Position numbers and translations under genes: made by a program. Below the pieces are notes generated by a model. It did not search any database. It was given only the letters and a program-made list of their open reading frames with translations, and was not told the origin of the DNA. A stretch of DNA of 64,000 bases from Oceanospirillales bacterium (GTDB lineage Bacteria; Pseudomonadota; Gammaproteobacteria; Pseudomonadales; Balneatricaceae). Shown piece by piece: positions 16,792 through 26,422 of this stretch (within the stretch, counting starts at the first letter, position 1; the number at the start of each line of letters is the position of its first letter). The stretch covers positions 266,869 to 330,868 of the forward strand of contig JAAEYW010000003.1 of NCBI GenBank assembly GCA_018223185.1, in the 5' to 3' direction.

Positions 16792-18237
16792 TTAGCTGCC
16801 ATTCAGCCACAGATGGGACATGATGCTCAGGAGGTATCCCAGAGCGATTGCCCAGCTCCATTTCAGGTGGGAATAAAAGGTATAAACCCCTTGAGCCTGT
16901 CCCATTAACGCTATCCCTGCTGCCGAACCGATGGACAGCAGAGAGCCGCCTATGCCGGTGGTCAGTGTGACCAACAGCCATTGATTGGTGGACATGTCCG
17001 GCTGCATGGTGAGTACGGCAAACATGACCGGAATATTATCAATCAACGATGACAGTACGCCGATCAGACTGTTTGCCAGCGTGGGGCCTAAATTGCTGTA
17101 GAACACGTCGGACAGTAATCCCAGATAGCCCAGCGCCGCTAATCCGCCCACCGATAATACGATGCCATAGAAGAACATCAGTGTATCCCAGGAAGAGCGT
17201 TCAACCACCTGGAAAATATCAAAGCGACGGATTACGTCGGTGTGATCGCCCTTCATCTGGCTGATATCGGTCAGATTCTGAATATGAAGATTATGCACAT
17301 GGCCGGTATCCCGTATGCTGGATTCAAAGCGGCTCAGATAGTAACCGTAGAGTTTCAATACTCCCAGACCGGTCATCATGCCCAGTACAGAGGGCAGATG
17401 AAGAAGGCTGTGGCTGGTGACTGCCAGCATAATGGTCAGCAGAAAGAGCGCCAGAATCGGTAGTGCGCCGGGTTTCATCTGACGTTGCTGATGGCGTCGT
17501 TCTGGTACCGGATTACCTTTCTCTACGACTGCCGACATGATCAGTGCAGGTACCAGCCAGCTGATCACTGAGGGTATAAACAGATTGAAGAAACCACTGA
17601 ATTCGATTACACCTTTCTGCCAGACCATCAGAGTAGTGATATCCCCAAACGGGCTGAATGCTCCGCCGGCATTGGCTGCCACAACGACGTTGATACAGCC
17701 TACGGCGACAAACCTGACATTGTGCTGGCCCACCGCCATCACGACAGCGCCCATTAGCAGGGCCGTCGAGAGATTATCGGCAACGGGGGAGAGGAAGAAC
17801 GCCAGTGCGCCGGTAGTCCAGTAGATCTGTACCAGACTCAGGTTGCAGGTGATCAGCCATGAGCGCAAGGCTGAAAAAACCTGCCGCTCTTCCAGAGTGG
17901 TGATGAAGGACATGGCTGCCAGCAGGAAGAAAAACAGCTCAGCATACTCAAGCAGATTATGCCTGAATGCAATCGCGGCGCTTTCGTTGTCTCCCTCGAG
18001 CGTATAGGCCAGGCCGACTAACAGCCAGATCAGTCCGGCCGCTATAATCACCGGTTTTGATTTGCGCAGATGAAGAAATTCTTCCCCGAGAACACACAGA
18101 TAGCTGATCAGAAAAATAGCGACACAGGTGATACCGATAAACGTATCGGTATGGGAGAGGGTGGCTCCTTCTGCGGCCATCAATGGTGCCGGAAGTAACC
18201 AGAAAAGCGTGCAGAAGATGATCAGCTGACGATACAT
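16792..18237 (-). CDS. nhaD: Na+/H+ antiporter, NhaD family
   Basis: 481 residues with about twelve hydrophobic segments. The N-terminus begins with a signal-like segment (MYRQLIIFCTLFWLLPAPLMA), as in characterised NhaD proteins of Vibrio and halophiles. Conserved blocks include FFLLAAMSFITTLEER, SPVADNLSTALLMGA and NAGGAFSPFGDITTLMVW, the last being the ArsB/NhaD ion-transporter motif with the key Asp and Thr. It exports Na+ or Li+ in exchange for H+, which fits a marine host. Monocistronic, divergent from prfB. Confidence 0.93.
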   Translation of the reverse strand: MYRQLIIFCTLFWLLPAPLMAAEGATLSHTDTFIGITCVAIFLISYLCVLGEEFLHLRKSKPVIIAAGLIWLLVGLAYTLEGDNESAAIAFRHNLLEYAELFFFLLAAMSFITTLEERQVFSALRSWLITCNLSLVQIYWTTGALAFFLSPVADNLSTALLMGAVVMAVGQHNVRFVAVGCINVVVAANAGGAFSPFGDITTLMVWQKGVIEFSGFFNLFIPSVISWLVPALIMSAVVEKGNPVPERRHQQRQMKPGALPILALFLLTIMLAVTSHSLLHLPSVLGMMTGLGVLKLYGYYLSRFESSIRDTGHVHNLHIQNLTDISQMKGDHTDVIRRFDIFQVVERSSWDTLMFFYGIVLSVGGLAALGYLGLLSDVFYSNLGPTLANSLIGVLSSLIDNIPVMFAVLTMQPDMSTNQWLLVTLTTGIGGSLLSIGSAAGIALMGQAQGVYTFYSHLKWSWAIALGYLLSIMSHLWLNGS

Positions 18238-18445
18238 TTTTTATTGGTTATCTCGCGGTTCCCTTCGTGAGATCCAATTCTTGCTGATAAAGGGGGGCAA
18301 AGTCGAGTTTTTTCAGCCCTTTGGATACACAGCTGCCGGGGAATCGGGTAAAATATGCTGCTTTTTTACACGGCCAGTCCAGTCAGTCCCGGTGCCAATC
18401 AGATAGAACGCTGCCAGCGCAGATAGAGAGAGTAAAGCGATTACG

Positions 18446-19540
18446 ATGGAAATCAATCCGATCATCAACAGCCTGAAAGATATAACCGAGCGAACCGAGG
18501 TGTTGCGTAACTATCTGGAGTATCCGGAAAAGCAGGAACGCCTGGAAGAGGTCAATCGGGAGCTGGAAGATTCTGCTGTCTGGAGCGAGCCCGAGCGGGC
18601 GCAGGCGCTGGGCAAGGAACGTGCGATGCTGGAAGGCGTGGTGCAGACTATCGATGACCTGACCGCGGGTGTCTCCGATGCCCGTGACCTGCTGGATATG
18701 GCAGTTGAAGAGGATGACGAGGAGACCGTTGAAGAGGTTCGTAGCGAAGTTGAAAATCTTGAGAACATGCTGAACCAGCTTGAGTTCCGCCGGATGTTCT
18801 CCGGTGAGGCCGATGCTAACAATGCGTTCCTTGATATTCAGGCCGGGTCTGGCGGCACAGAAGCTCAGGATTGGGCTGAGATGATGCTGCGTATGTATTT
18901 GCGCTGGGGTGAGGACAAAGGTTTCAAAACCGAACTGCTGGAATGCTCTGCCGGTGATGTGGCAGGAATCAAATCCGCGACGATCCGTTTTGAGGGCGAA
19001 TATGCGTTTGGCTGGCTGCGTACCGAAACCGGTGTTCACCGCCTGGTGCGTAAATCACCGTTTGACTCCGGTGGCCGTCGTCATACATCGTTTTCTTCGG
19101 TATTTGTTTCGCCGGAGATCGACGATAACGTTGAGATCGAAATCAACCCGGCCGATCTGCGGGTGGATGTATACCGTGCCTCTGGTGCTGGTGGTCAGCA
19201 CGTTAACCGGACCGAGTCTGCGGTGCGTATTACCCACGAACCTTCCGGAATCGTGGTGCAGAGCCAGAGTCAGCGCTCGCAACACCAGAACAAAGATACC
19301 TGTATGAAACAGCTGCGGGCAAAACTGTACGAGATGGAGATGCTGAAACGCTCCGAGGCCGCGCAGGAACAGGAAGATAATAAAGCCGATATCGGCTGGG
19401 GCAGTCAGATCCGCTCATATGTGCTGGATGATCAGCGGATTAAAGATCTGCGCACCGGTGTGCAGAGTAGTAACTGCGATAAGATTCTGGACGGTGATCT
19501 GGATCTCTTTATCGAAGCCAGCCTTAAGGCCGGACTGTAA
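18446..19540 (+). CDS. prfB: Peptide chain release factor 2
   Basis: 364 residues in one uninterrupted frame. RF2 reads UGA and UAA stop codons and triggers peptidyl-tRNA hydrolysis. The SPF anticodon-like motif is in [10 protein letters not shown] at about 200, and the catalytic GGQ in [13 protein letters not shown] at about 250. In most bacteria codon 26 is an in-frame UGA read by a +1 shift for autoregulation. Here the corresponding place reads CGT-AAC-TAT-CTG-GAG-TAT, with no UGA and no AGGGGG stimulator, so that control is lost. lysS follows after 149 bases. Confidence 0.97.
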   Translation: MEINPIINSLKDITERTEVLRNYLEYPEKQERLEEVNRELEDSAVWSEPERAQALGKERAMLEGVVQTIDDLTAGVSDARDLLDMAVEEDDEETVEEVRSEVENLENMLNQLEFRRMFSGEADANNAFLDIQAGSGGTEAQDWAEMMLRMYLRWGEDKGFKTELLECSAGDVAGIKSATIRFEGEYAFGWLRTETGVHRLVRKSPFDSGGRRHTSFSSVFVSPEIDDNVEIEINPADLRVDVYRASGAGGQHVNRTESAVRITHEPSGIVVQSQSQRSQHQNKDTCMKQLRAKLYEMEMLKRSEAAQEQEDNKADIGWGSQIRSYVLDDQRIKDLRTGVQSSNCDKILDGDLDLFIEASLKAGL

Positions 19541-19689
19541 ACACTGGGAAAGCGATTGCGCTTGTGCTGACGGCGTTTTACTTACAGTAATGCATGCTAG
19601 TAACGCTTTAAGCGTATTGAATATATGAAGAGTTCGCCAACTGGCGGTTTCCAGAATTAAAGATTTAACCATTAAAGGTTCCACATAAA

Positions 19690-21192
19690 ATGTCTGATAA
19701 CACTCAGCCGCAAGATGAAAACCGCCACATCGCGGAGCGTCGTGAAAAACTCAACGCGCTGCGTGAAGCGGGTAACGCTTTTCCAAATACTTTCCGTCGC
19801 GACAGTTATGCTCAGGATCTGCAGGATCAGCATGGCGATAAATCGAAGGAAGAGATTGCTGAGGAAGGTATTAAAGTCAGTGTTGCTGGCCGGGTGATGC
19901 TGAACCGTGGCGCTTTTGGTGTCATCCAGGATATGACTGGCCGGATTCAGTTTTACGTTAATAAAGAGGCGCGTGCGTTCGCTAAGTCGCTGGATCTGGG
20001 GGATATTATCGGCGTGACCGGAACCCTGCATAAGTCAGGTAAAGGCGATCTGTATGTCGATCTGGAACAGTATGAACTGCTGACCAAGAACCTGCGTCCG
20101 CTGCCGGATAAGCATAAAGGCCTGCAGGATACAGAGATCCGTTACCGTCAGCGCTACGTGGATCTGATTACGAATGAACACTCACGTAAAGTGTTCGAAA
20201 CCCGCTCTAAAATTGTTGCCGGTATTCGTAACTATCTGACAGAAAAACGCTTTATTGAAGCTGAAACCCCAATGCTGCAGGTGATTCCGGGTGGTGCGAG
20301 TGCCCGTCCGTTTGTCACTCATCACAATGCGCTGGACCGGGACATGTTCCTGCGGATTGCGCCGGAGCTGTATCTGAAGCGTCTGGTTGTCGGTGGCTTT
20401 GAGCGGGTGTTTGAAATCAACCGTAATTTTCGGAACGAAGGTCTGTCCACCCGTCATAACCCTGAGTTCACCATGATCGAGTTCTATCAGGCCTATGCCG
20501 ATTACAACGATCTGATGGATCTGACTGAAGATATGCTGCGGACTGTTGCGCAGAATGTACTGGGGACGACAACCATCGTTAACACGGTGCGTAACGAAGA
20601 CGGAGAGGTTCTGGAAACGTTTGAATACGACCTCGAGAAGCCGTTCACCCGCCTCAGCGTATTCGACTCTATCCTGCACTACAATGCAGATATCACCGCT
20701 GAAGCGCTGGCAGATGACCATGCTGCCCGTCAGATCGCTGAGCGTATGGATATTGATGTGAAGGATAGCTGGGGTCTGGGCAAGGTGCAGATCGAGATCT
20801 TCGAGAAGACCGTTGAACACCGTCTGCAGCAGCCAACGTTCATTACGGAATATCCGACAGAGGTGTCTCCGCTGGCTCGTCGCAGCGATGCTAACCCGTT
20901 TGTGACCGATCGTTTTGAGTTCTTTGTGGCCGGGCGTGAGCTGGCAAACGGTTTCTCCGAGTTGAATGACTCTGAAGATCAGGCTGAGCGTTTTCAGGCA
21001 CAGGTCGCAGAAAAAGATGCCGGTGATGATGAAGCGATGCACTACGATGCCGATTACATCAATGCACTGGAATATGGACTGCCTCCAACTGCCGGTGAAG
21101 GAATCGGTATTGACCGTCTGGTGATGCTGTTCACCGACTCTGCTTCAATCCGCGACGTTATTCTGTTCCCGGCGATGCGTCCCCGGGGATAA
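19690..21192 (+). CDS. lysS: Lysyl-tRNA synthetase, class II
   Basis: 500 residues. An N-terminal OB-fold anticodon domain ([20 protein letters not shown], about residues 60-80) precedes the class II catalytic core. Motif 2 is [19 protein letters not shown] at about 250 and motif 3 is [13 protein letters not shown] at about 470. The prfB-lysS order is common in gammaproteobacteria. A clear terminator lies just after the stop. Confidence 0.98.
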   Translation: MSDNTQPQDENRHIAERREKLNALREAGNAFPNTFRRDSYAQDLQDQHGDKSKEEIAEEGIKVSVAGRVMLNRGAFGVIQDMTGRIQFYVNKEARAFAKSLDLGDIIGVTGTLHKSGKGDLYVDLEQYELLTKNLRPLPDKHKGLQDTEIRYRQRYVDLITNEHSRKVFETRSKIVAGIRNYLTEKRFIEAETPMLQVIPGGASARPFVTHHNALDRDMFLRIAPELYLKRLVVGGFERVFEINRNFRNEGLSTRHNPEFTMIEFYQAYADYNDLMDLTEDMLRTVAQNVLGTTTIVNTVRNEDGEVLETFEYDLEKPFTRLSVFDSILHYNADITAEALADDHAARQIAERMDIDVKDSWGLGKVQIEIFEKTVEHRLQQPTFITEYPTEVSPLARRSDANPFVTDRFEFFVAGRELANGFSELNDSEDQAERFQAQVAEKDAGDDEAMHYDADYINALEYGLPPTAGEGIGIDRLVMLFTDSASIRDVILFPAMRPRG

Positions 21193-21207
21193 AGAGTTAA
21201 AGTATAA

Positions 21208-21234
21208 GGGCTGCCATCTGGCAGCCTTTTTTGT
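21208..21234 (+). terminator. lysS terminator
   Basis: GGGCTGCCA, loop TCT, TGGCAGCC, then a T tract (TTTTTTG). An intrinsic terminator 16 bases after the lysS stop. Confidence 0.88.
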
Positions 21235-21277
21235 TTCAGGCTTATTTTCATTCTCAATGTGAGCTGGGATCGTCCTT

Positions 21278-21727
21278 ATGAGCTGGTTAATACCCCAACA
21301 GAAGCGACCGCTGCCCGGTAAGCGCTGGATCAGCATTATTCTGCGTTCGCTGCACCTGACCGGTATTGCCGGGCTGGCGGGGGCCTACCTGTTCAGTCAG
21401 CCGCAGTCGGTCTGGTTTCCCTATCTGATTTTGGGTGTTGGCAGTGGTGTCCTGATGGTGGCTAAGGAGCTCTATGTGGATTCTATCTGGCTGTACCAGT
21501 TACGGGGACAATTGGTGCTGTTTAAGCTGCTGCTGCTGACCGCCGGACTCTACTGGTTTGCACAGCCGCAGGCCTGGATCTATATTGTGGTGATTCTGAT
21601 TTCCGGAGTGATCTCCCATGCGCCGGGTAAGGTACGTTACTATTCCTTTATCTATGGTAAAACCCTGACCCGTGAAGTCTGGGAGGGGCGGACCGGTGTG
21701 AAGATTCGTGATTGTGGAGATAACTGA
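21278..21727 (+). CDS. Unknown membrane protein with four helices
   Basis: 149 residues of unknown function. Four hydrophobic segments lie at about 23-43, 49-63, 82-97 and 100-113, with a basic N-terminus (QQKRPLPGKRW) and a C-terminal soluble tail (GKTLTREVWEGRTGVKIRD). The stretch VRYYSFIYGK near the end is polar and may face the cytosol. The next gene, ung, starts one base after its stop, so the two are probably co-transcribed. No family recognised. Confidence 0.8.
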   Translation: MSWLIPQQKRPLPGKRWISIILRSLHLTGIAGLAGAYLFSQPQSVWFPYLILGVGSGVLMVAKELYVDSIWLYQLRGQLVLFKLLLLTAGLYWFAQPQAWIYIVVILISGVISHAPGKVRYYSFIYGKTLTREVWEGRTGVKIRDCGDN

Positions 21728-22441
21728 ATGAACAAGGCCTGTATGATGACGCTGGAAAACTCCCCCAGCTGGCAGCCCTGGTTAAGCACTGAATTTGATG
21801 CCCCCTATATGCAGCAGTTGAAACAATTTTTGCAGAATGAGAAAGCGGCTCAAAAGACGATTTATCCACATTCAAGTCACTGGTTTCATGCGCTGGAAGT
21901 GACACCACTGGACCGGGTTAAAGTGGTGATAATCGGTCAGGATCCATACCATCAGCCGGACCAGGCTCATGGCCTCTGTTTTTCGGTGCGCCCCGGCATC
22001 AAAACACCGCCTTCGCTGGTGAATATTTATAAAGAGCTGCAAAGCGACCTGGGGGTGGCCCCGGTAAATCATGGCTATCTGGAAAGCTGGGCAAAACAGG
22101 GGGTATTGCTGCTCAATGCTGTGCTCACGGTAGAAGATTCTCAGGCCGCCTCTCATCAGGGGCGGGGCTGGGAGCAATTTACTGACCGGGTAATTGCTAC
22201 TGTGAATGAACAGTGCGAGCACGTCGTCTTTCTGCTCTGGGGCAGTTATGCGCAGAAAAAAGGCGCGGTAATTGATTCCCGCCGCCACCTGGTGCTGAAA
22301 TCCGCCCACCCGTCACCACTGGCTGCCTACCGGGGTTTTTTTGGCTGCAGGCATTTTAGTCAGACGAATGAGTATCTTTCGGCTAACGGTCGCAGCCCGA
22401 TTGACTGGCAGCTTCCCGCAACCCCGGAGGAGGCGCTATAA
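21728..22441 (+). CDS. ung: Uracil-DNA glycosylase
   Basis: 237 residues. It removes uracil from DNA to start base-excision repair. Family 1 signatures: the water-activating motif [20 protein letters not shown] (about residues 67-86, catalytic Asp in QDPYH) and the DNA-intercalating loop [20 protein letters not shown] (about 195-214, with the key His in AHPSP). Starts at 21728, 21743 or 21746 are possible; the first is used here. Repeat array A7 begins about eight bases after its stop. Confidence 0.97.
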   Translation: MNKACMMTLENSPSWQPWLSTEFDAPYMQQLKQFLQNEKAAQKTIYPHSSHWFHALEVTPLDRVKVVIIGQDPYHQPDQAHGLCFSVRPGIKTPPSLVNIYKELQSDLGVAPVNHGYLESWAKQGVLLLNAVLTVEDSQAASHQGRGWEQFTDRVIATVNEQCEHVVFLLWGSYAQKKGAVIDSRRHLVLKSAHPSPLAAYRGFFGCRHFSQTNEYLSANGRSPIDWQLPATPEEAL

Positions 22442-22448
22442 GTATAGA

Positions 22449-22617
22449 CCGCTGCTTCGCAGCTAGCCAGAACGGCGCTGCGCGCCTGCAGGTGGCTAGA
22501 AAAGAAAGAGCGTTTGAGCAAATATTAGTAGAGTAAACTGCTGATTGTGTTACGCTTTTTCTAGCGACTAACAAGCAACGTAGTTGCGTCTGGCAAGGAA
22601 AGCGAAGCTTTCCGGAC
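22449..22617. repeat. Hairpin repeat array A7, dyad form
   Basis: Left arm: GCTGC-TTC-GCAGC at 22451-22463 and GGCGC-TGC-GCGCC at 22474-22486, then GGCTAGAAAAG. The spacer is about 55 bases. Right arm after GCTTTTTCTAGC: GCAAC-GTA-GTTGC at 22575-22587 and GGAAAGC-GAA-GCTTTCC at 22597-22613. Five of these stem sequences are not seen elsewhere in the window, yet all pair perfectly. Confidence 0.88.
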
Positions 22618-22640
22618 TGTCGACTGAAAGGAGACCCTCT

Positions 22641-23201
22641 ATGCCTGAAACCGTGCGTTTGAAAGTATTCCATCTCGATAATGATGCGCAGGCCTGTCTC
22701 TCCCGGCTGTTTGAGATACGTCTGGATGAGATCTGGGCGGGAGGGTTGCATACCTGTCTGGGGCAGGATATGAATCGTGCCTGCTGGTTGCGATTCCGGC
22801 TGGATGATGAGCACTGGATCGAGGTCAGTGTAGTACGACATCCGTTTAAAGACGGCTTTACCGTTGGTTGCCTGGGGGTAAAAGAGGTTAAGGCGGTTGT
22901 GCCGCGTCCGGATCAGTGCAGCTGGATCAGTCTGCCGGTGGCTGCCAGACTTGTGTCGATAGATATCTATGAGCAGCGCGAGCTGATCGATATTGTTGCT
23001 CCCGATCTGGAAATTCCTTCCGAATCACTCAACTATGATTCTCTCTTAGTTTTCCATCTGAATAATGGTTCCGCTATTATGCTGGGGATGGAGCAGGACT
23101 TTGTCGATGGCGAGCTGGTTATACTGCAGACGGATCAGCCTGAGCTACAGATAGGCCCCGGTTTGCGGTTGAGAAGAAGCCTGCCGGCTGCCAAAGGATA
23201 G
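22641..23201 (+). CDS. Unknown conserved-looking cytosolic protein
   Basis: 186 residues starting at the ATG at 22641, after AAAGGAG. Upstream in-frame codons are repeat sequence. No signal peptide or membrane segment. It appears to have two similar halves: KVFHLDNDAQACL…WLRFRLDDEHWIEVSVVRHP in the first and LLVFHLNNGSAIMLGMEQD in the second. The middle block W-I-S-L-P-V-A-A-R-L-V-S-I-D-I-Y-E could be a beta-rich domain. I do not recognise the family. It ends at a shared terminator converging with efpL. Confidence 0.75.
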   Translation: MPETVRLKVFHLDNDAQACLSRLFEIRLDEIWAGGLHTCLGQDMNRACWLRFRLDDEHWIEVSVVRHPFKDGFTVGCLGVKEVKAVVPRPDQCSWISLPVAARLVSIDIYEQRELIDIVAPDLEIPSESLNYDSLLVFHLNNGSAIMLGMEQDFVDGELVILQTDQPELQIGPGLRLRRSLPAAKG

Positions 23202-23240
23202 AACCCGCTGCTCATCGGCTATGATCCGGGTGATTCTCTG

Positions 23241-23272
23241 AAAAAAAAACCGCCGAATTGGCGGTTTTTTTC
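23241..23272. terminator. Bidirectional terminator
   Basis: A run of nine A, then ACCGCC, loop GAATT, GGCGGT and a run of seven T. It serves both the upstream plus-strand gene and efpL on the minus strand. Confidence 0.88.
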
Positions 23273-23285
23273 GTTCCGTTGGCGC

Positions 23286-23852
23286 TTATGCGCGGCCGGT
23301 AAATTTGCGCTCTTCGACGTTGACTTTGATCCGGTCGCCGGTAGAGATATGTTCCGGAACCTGAACAACCAGGCCGGTCGATAGCTTGGCAGGCTTGGTC
23401 CGGGCTGTTGCAGAACCCCCCTTGATAGACGGATCAGTTTCGATGATCTCAAGTTCTACAACACCTGGCAGATCGAGGGCGACCGGTGCATCATTAACAA
23501 CGATTACATGCAGTCCCTGCAGATCTTCGGTGACAAACATCAGTTCATCTTCGATAGCGTCTTTGTTCATGCTGTAAGAGGTGTAATCTTCACTGTCCAT
23601 AAAGACATACTCATCGCCATCAGCGTATGAGAATGTGACGGCACGGCGTGTCAGATCAGCCAGTGTCAGCATATCTGAATCTTTAAAGGTTTCATCGATC
23701 TTGTGGTTGGTCGATACGTTATACATACGCATACGATAGAGGCTGCCACCAGCACGTCCCTGAGGGACTGAGCGCTCGATATCGCGAACAATGTAAGCTT
23801 CGCCATTAATGTCGATTGCTGCGTTTCTTTTAATTTCACTAGCTTTTGGCAT
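23286..23852 (-). CDS. efpL: Elongation factor P-like protein (YeiP/EfpL)
   Basis: 188 residues. It matches E. coli YeiP rather than canonical [16 protein letters not shown] at the start, [24 protein letters not shown] in the middle and [15 protein letters not shown] near the end. Three beta domains mimic tRNA and bind the stalled ribosome to help peptide-bond formation at difficult motifs. The loop that reaches the peptidyl-transferase centre reads [11 protein letters not shown], with Arg and no Lys at the tip, consistent with the EfpL branch that acts without beta-lysylation. Canonical efp must be elsewhere if present. Confidence 0.92.
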   Translation of the reverse strand: MPKASEIKRNAAIDINGEAYIVRDIERSVPQGRAGGSLYRMRMYNVSTNHKIDETFKDSDMLTLADLTRRAVTFSYADGDEYVFMDSEDYTSYSMNKDAIEDELMFVTEDLQGLHVIVVNDAPVALDLPGVVELEIIETDPSIKGGSATARTKPAKLSTGLVVQVPEHISTGDRIKVNVEERKFTGRA

Positions 23853-24280
23853 GGTAACGGGTTCCAGAATAAAAATGTATGGATAGTATAATCAGGTCCA
23901 TCGCCGGAAAAAATGGGGCGGTAGAAATTAACTACATAAAGATGATGTCAGTTGAGCAACTATAGCGCTATCCGGCCGGTTTAACTATGAGAGGCCTCTG
24001 CTGTATTAAAGATTTTTGCTGTGACGTTAAGCGGTATTGAGCCGTGTAAGGGAGGGGGCCTTCAGTGTATTGTCCGGCGTAATGTCTGATCATCAGCTTT
24101 TTACTGATGACCGCCGGGCTATTATGATTTTGCAATTGAGACTAAAAATCTGGCGGGTGCTGAGGCGTTTGCGAAAGACTCGAAGGCATAATCCTGCCGG
24201 GTAAAGAAAGCGCCCCTGTGACGCTCTCTTTAAGTGCTTTCTTTACCTGCTTGCTTGGCCTGCTTTATTTATCTGCAGAA
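23853..24280. other. Intergenic region without a recognised gene
   Basis: 428 bases between the divergent efpL promoter side and the 3' end of ygfZ. A TATACT hexamer on the minus strand near 23888-23893 could be the efpL -10. A terminator-like hairpin is at 24205-24234. There is one 26-codon basic open frame from 24124, without a ribosome site, which I do not call. No hairpin-array unit was found. Confidence 0.6.
24205..24234 (-). terminator. Probable ygfZ terminator
   Basis: On the minus strand: AAAGAGAGCG, loop TCACAGGGG, CGCTTTCTTT. The stem has one mismatch and a T-rich end, placed about 50 bases after the ygfZ stop. Confidence 0.55.
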
Positions 24281-25318
24281 TCAGAGTCGCTGTGGCCGTT
24301 CAAACAGCTCAGGATCCAGTTCATAAGGCAGATTCAGACGTACCAGGGGCTGATTGTTGTCGTCCAGCGTCAGTATCGCACTGTCATCATCAAAACTGGT
24401 TTTAAGCATGACCGCCAGCAGCTCACCGCTGGTGTCTGAGTCCATTGCCGCACTCACAACGGTGCCTACCCCCGCCCGGCCGGGTGTATTGATTACTGTG
24501 CCGGCAGCGGGAGCCTTTGTCGCGGTAAATGCCAGCCGGTACATCGGCCGGTTGAGTTTGCCCCGGTGCTGCAGACGAGTTACGACTTCCTGGCCGGTAT
24601 AACAGCCCTTGGAGAAACTGACCCCGTCGAAGATCTGCAGATTGGTCATTTGCGGAATAAAGGTTTCGAGCGTGTCTCTCTGCAGAGTGGGCAGGCCGCT
24701 ACGGATCTCTGCCAGTTTCCAGCTGTCTGTACCGGTCAGAGACCCTGTTGTTAACAGTGTCGTCAGCAGAGGCTCTGCCTGTTGAACCGGCAACCACAGT
24801 TCAAACCGGTCACCGGGAACTCTGATCAATACTCCCTCATGGCCAGCGCTGCATTCACCGGTTTCTGCCGGAATGCTGAACCCCTGAGCCGATAGCAGAG
24901 TGGCTGCCTGCTCGCCGCAGAACCCCAGTCCGACGACCTCATCTGAAAGGTCATGGCTTTCGGCTTTTGAGAAGATCATATATTTTTTAAGGTTGGCCAT
25001 CGCTGTGTCGAGAACCGGCCGTTCAGTTCGTAACCAGAAGCCGTTTTCAACCGGAAGGATGCGACTCAGGCTGACCATCGCGCCCTTAATGTTGCAGTGG
25101 GAACCCAGCAGACTCTTGCCTGCACGGACTTTTTGTACATCACAGGAAAGTTGTCCCTGCAGAAACTTCTCTGCATCAGGCCCGGTGACATCGAACAGGC
25201 CCAGATGGGTCAGCGGTGTAATGGTTGCAGAGGCATTGGTAACGGCAGCAGAAACCTGGCAATTACCCGACTCATCAACCTGAACACCCAGTGTATTAAG
25301 TGTATCTAACCAGCTCAT
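24281..25318 (-). CDS. ygfZ: Folate-binding Fe-S maturation protein YgfZ
   Basis: 345 residues from the ATG at 25318 (MSWLDTLNTLGVQV). The family signature K-G-C-Y-T-G-Q-E-V-V-T-R-L-Q-H-R-G at about 238-254 contains the essential Cys. The N-terminal FDVTGPDAEKFLQGQLSCDV block is the GcvT-like folate-binding domain. YgfZ uses tetrahydrofolate to support or repair certain Fe-S enzymes such as MiaB. Start at 25336 is possible but leaves a less typical N-terminus. psd lies 99 bases upstream on the same strand, with a short repeat between them. Confidence 0.95.
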   Translation of the reverse strand: MSWLDTLNTLGVQVDESGNCQVSAAVTNASATITPLTHLGLFDVTGPDAEKFLQGQLSCDVQKVRAGKSLLGSHCNIKGAMVSLSRILPVENGFWLRTERPVLDTAMANLKKYMIFSKAESHDLSDEVVGLGFCGEQAATLLSAQGFSIPAETGECSAGHEGVLIRVPGDRFELWLPVQQAEPLLTTLLTTGSLTGTDSWKLAEIRSGLPTLQRDTLETFIPQMTNLQIFDGVSFSKGCYTGQEVVTRLQHRGKLNRPMYRLAFTATKAPAAGTVINTPGRAGVGTVVSAAMDSDTSGELLAVMLKTSFDDDSAILTLDDNNQPLVRLNLPYELDPELFERPQRL

Positions 25319-25387
25319 AATAAAACCTGAAATCAAAAGTATGTAAGTACCTACTAATCAGTAGATCCCTGAGTTCTATGCTTTAAT

Positions 25388-25411
25388 GCTTTTTCTAGCC
25401 ACTAGCCAGCG
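25388..25411 (-). repeat. Hairpin array remnant A8
   Basis: GCTTTTTCTAGCCACTAGCC is the boundary and first flank of a reversed array arm, but no hairpin unit follows. It abuts the psd stop codon at 25418. It looks like a deleted or incomplete copy. Confidence 0.55.
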
Positions 25412-25417
25412 TTTCAT

Positions 25418-26263
25418 TCACGAGTCGCTGATAGCCTGTCCAAGACGAACCGGGTCATCAGCCTTGAGGGATTCCGACCATTCTATAGCGTCTTTACCAA
25501 ACAGCAGGACCACGGTGGAGCCCAGCTTAAAGCGTCCCATCTCTTCGCCCTGTTGTAGTATAACCGGCTCTGTTGGCTTGCGGTGATCTGTTCGCCAGCT
25601 GTTTTTCTGCGGTGGGGCGACCTGTCCCCCCCAGACCGTTTCAATACCGGCCACAATCATCGCGCCCACCAGTATCATTGCCATCGGTCCCCGTTCTGTA
25701 TCAAATATCGCCACCAGTCGCTCATTGCGGGCGAACAAATTATCGACACCTTTTGCGGTGGTCTGATTAACCGAATAGAGGTCACCTGGTACGTAGATGG
25801 TTTCCCGCAGGGTGCCGCTGACCGGCATATGTACCCGGTGGTAATCTTTGGGTGAAAGATAGATGGTGGCGAAATGGCCGTGGATAAACTGTTCCGCCAG
25901 ATCCGCATGCCCTCCCAGCAGAGTGCTGAGGCCGTATCCCCGTCCTTTAGCCTGTAAAATCCGGCCATAATCGATAGCGCCGATCTGACTGATCGCTCCG
26001 TCAGCGGGCGATACTACAGCGGCATTATCGAGCGGACGCATACCCGGCTTGAGTGCGCGGGTGAAAAACGCGTTGAAATTCTCAAACTGATCGAGATCTT
26101 CTATCTGCGCTTCGGACATATTAACCTGGTATTGTCTGGCAAATGTCCTGATAAACGGTCGCTTGATCCAGTTGCAGCGGCTCTCGGCCAGGTAACCGAC
26201 CGCCCGGGACAGCAGGTGTTGAGGCAGCAGGTGTTGCAGCAGAATAAACAGGGAGTCTTTCAC
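25418..26263 (-). CDS. psd: Phosphatidylserine decarboxylase proenzyme
   Basis: 281 residues. It makes phosphatidylethanolamine from phosphatidylserine at the inner membrane. The self-cleavage motif LGST (in RFKLGSTVVLLF, about residue 246) generates the pyruvoyl alpha subunit. Charge-relay residues are visible in SPADGAI and HRVHMPVSG. The N-terminal helix KDSLFILLQHLLPQHLLSRAVG anchors the enzyme. rhdA lies 159 bases upstream with a 13-base tandem repeat between them. Confidence 0.97.
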   Translation of the reverse strand: MKDSLFILLQHLLPQHLLSRAVGYLAESRCNWIKRPFIRTFARQYQVNMSEAQIEDLDQFENFNAFFTRALKPGMRPLDNAAVVSPADGAISQIGAIDYGRILQAKGRGYGLSTLLGGHADLAEQFIHGHFATIYLSPKDYHRVHMPVSGTLRETIYVPGDLYSVNQTTAKGVDNLFARNERLVAIFDTERGPMAMILVGAMIVAGIETVWGGQVAPPQKNSWRTDHRKPTEPVILQQGEEMGRFKLGSTVVLLFGKDAIEWSESLKADDPVRLGQAISDS

Positions 26264-26297
26264 AGTCAGGTATCCGAAAAAAGTATGTAAAAATAAA

Positions 26298-26343
26298 AGT
26301 TCTTATAAGAAGTACTTATAAAAAGTACTTATAAAAAGTGTTT
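26298..26343. repeat. Four-copy 13-base tandem repeat upstream of psd
   Basis: Units of the form AGTACTTATAAAA start at 26298 (AGTTCTTATAAGA), 26311, 26324 and, decayed, 26337. AGTACT is itself palindromic. The array lies in the leader of psd. It could be an operator array or a slipped-strand repeat. Confidence 0.7.
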
Positions 26344-26422
26344 GGCAGCAATTGTTTAAAAATATAGTCCCAATATAAGAGCCCTTCTTGAGAGCCCCTG
26401 CCAATAGACAATTCAATAAGGC

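Noticed and set aside
24124..24204. A 26-codon basic reading frame (MILQLRLKIWRVLRRLRK…)
   Set aside because: No ribosome-binding site is visible and the Arg/Leu-rich content is common by chance in this composition; left uncalled.
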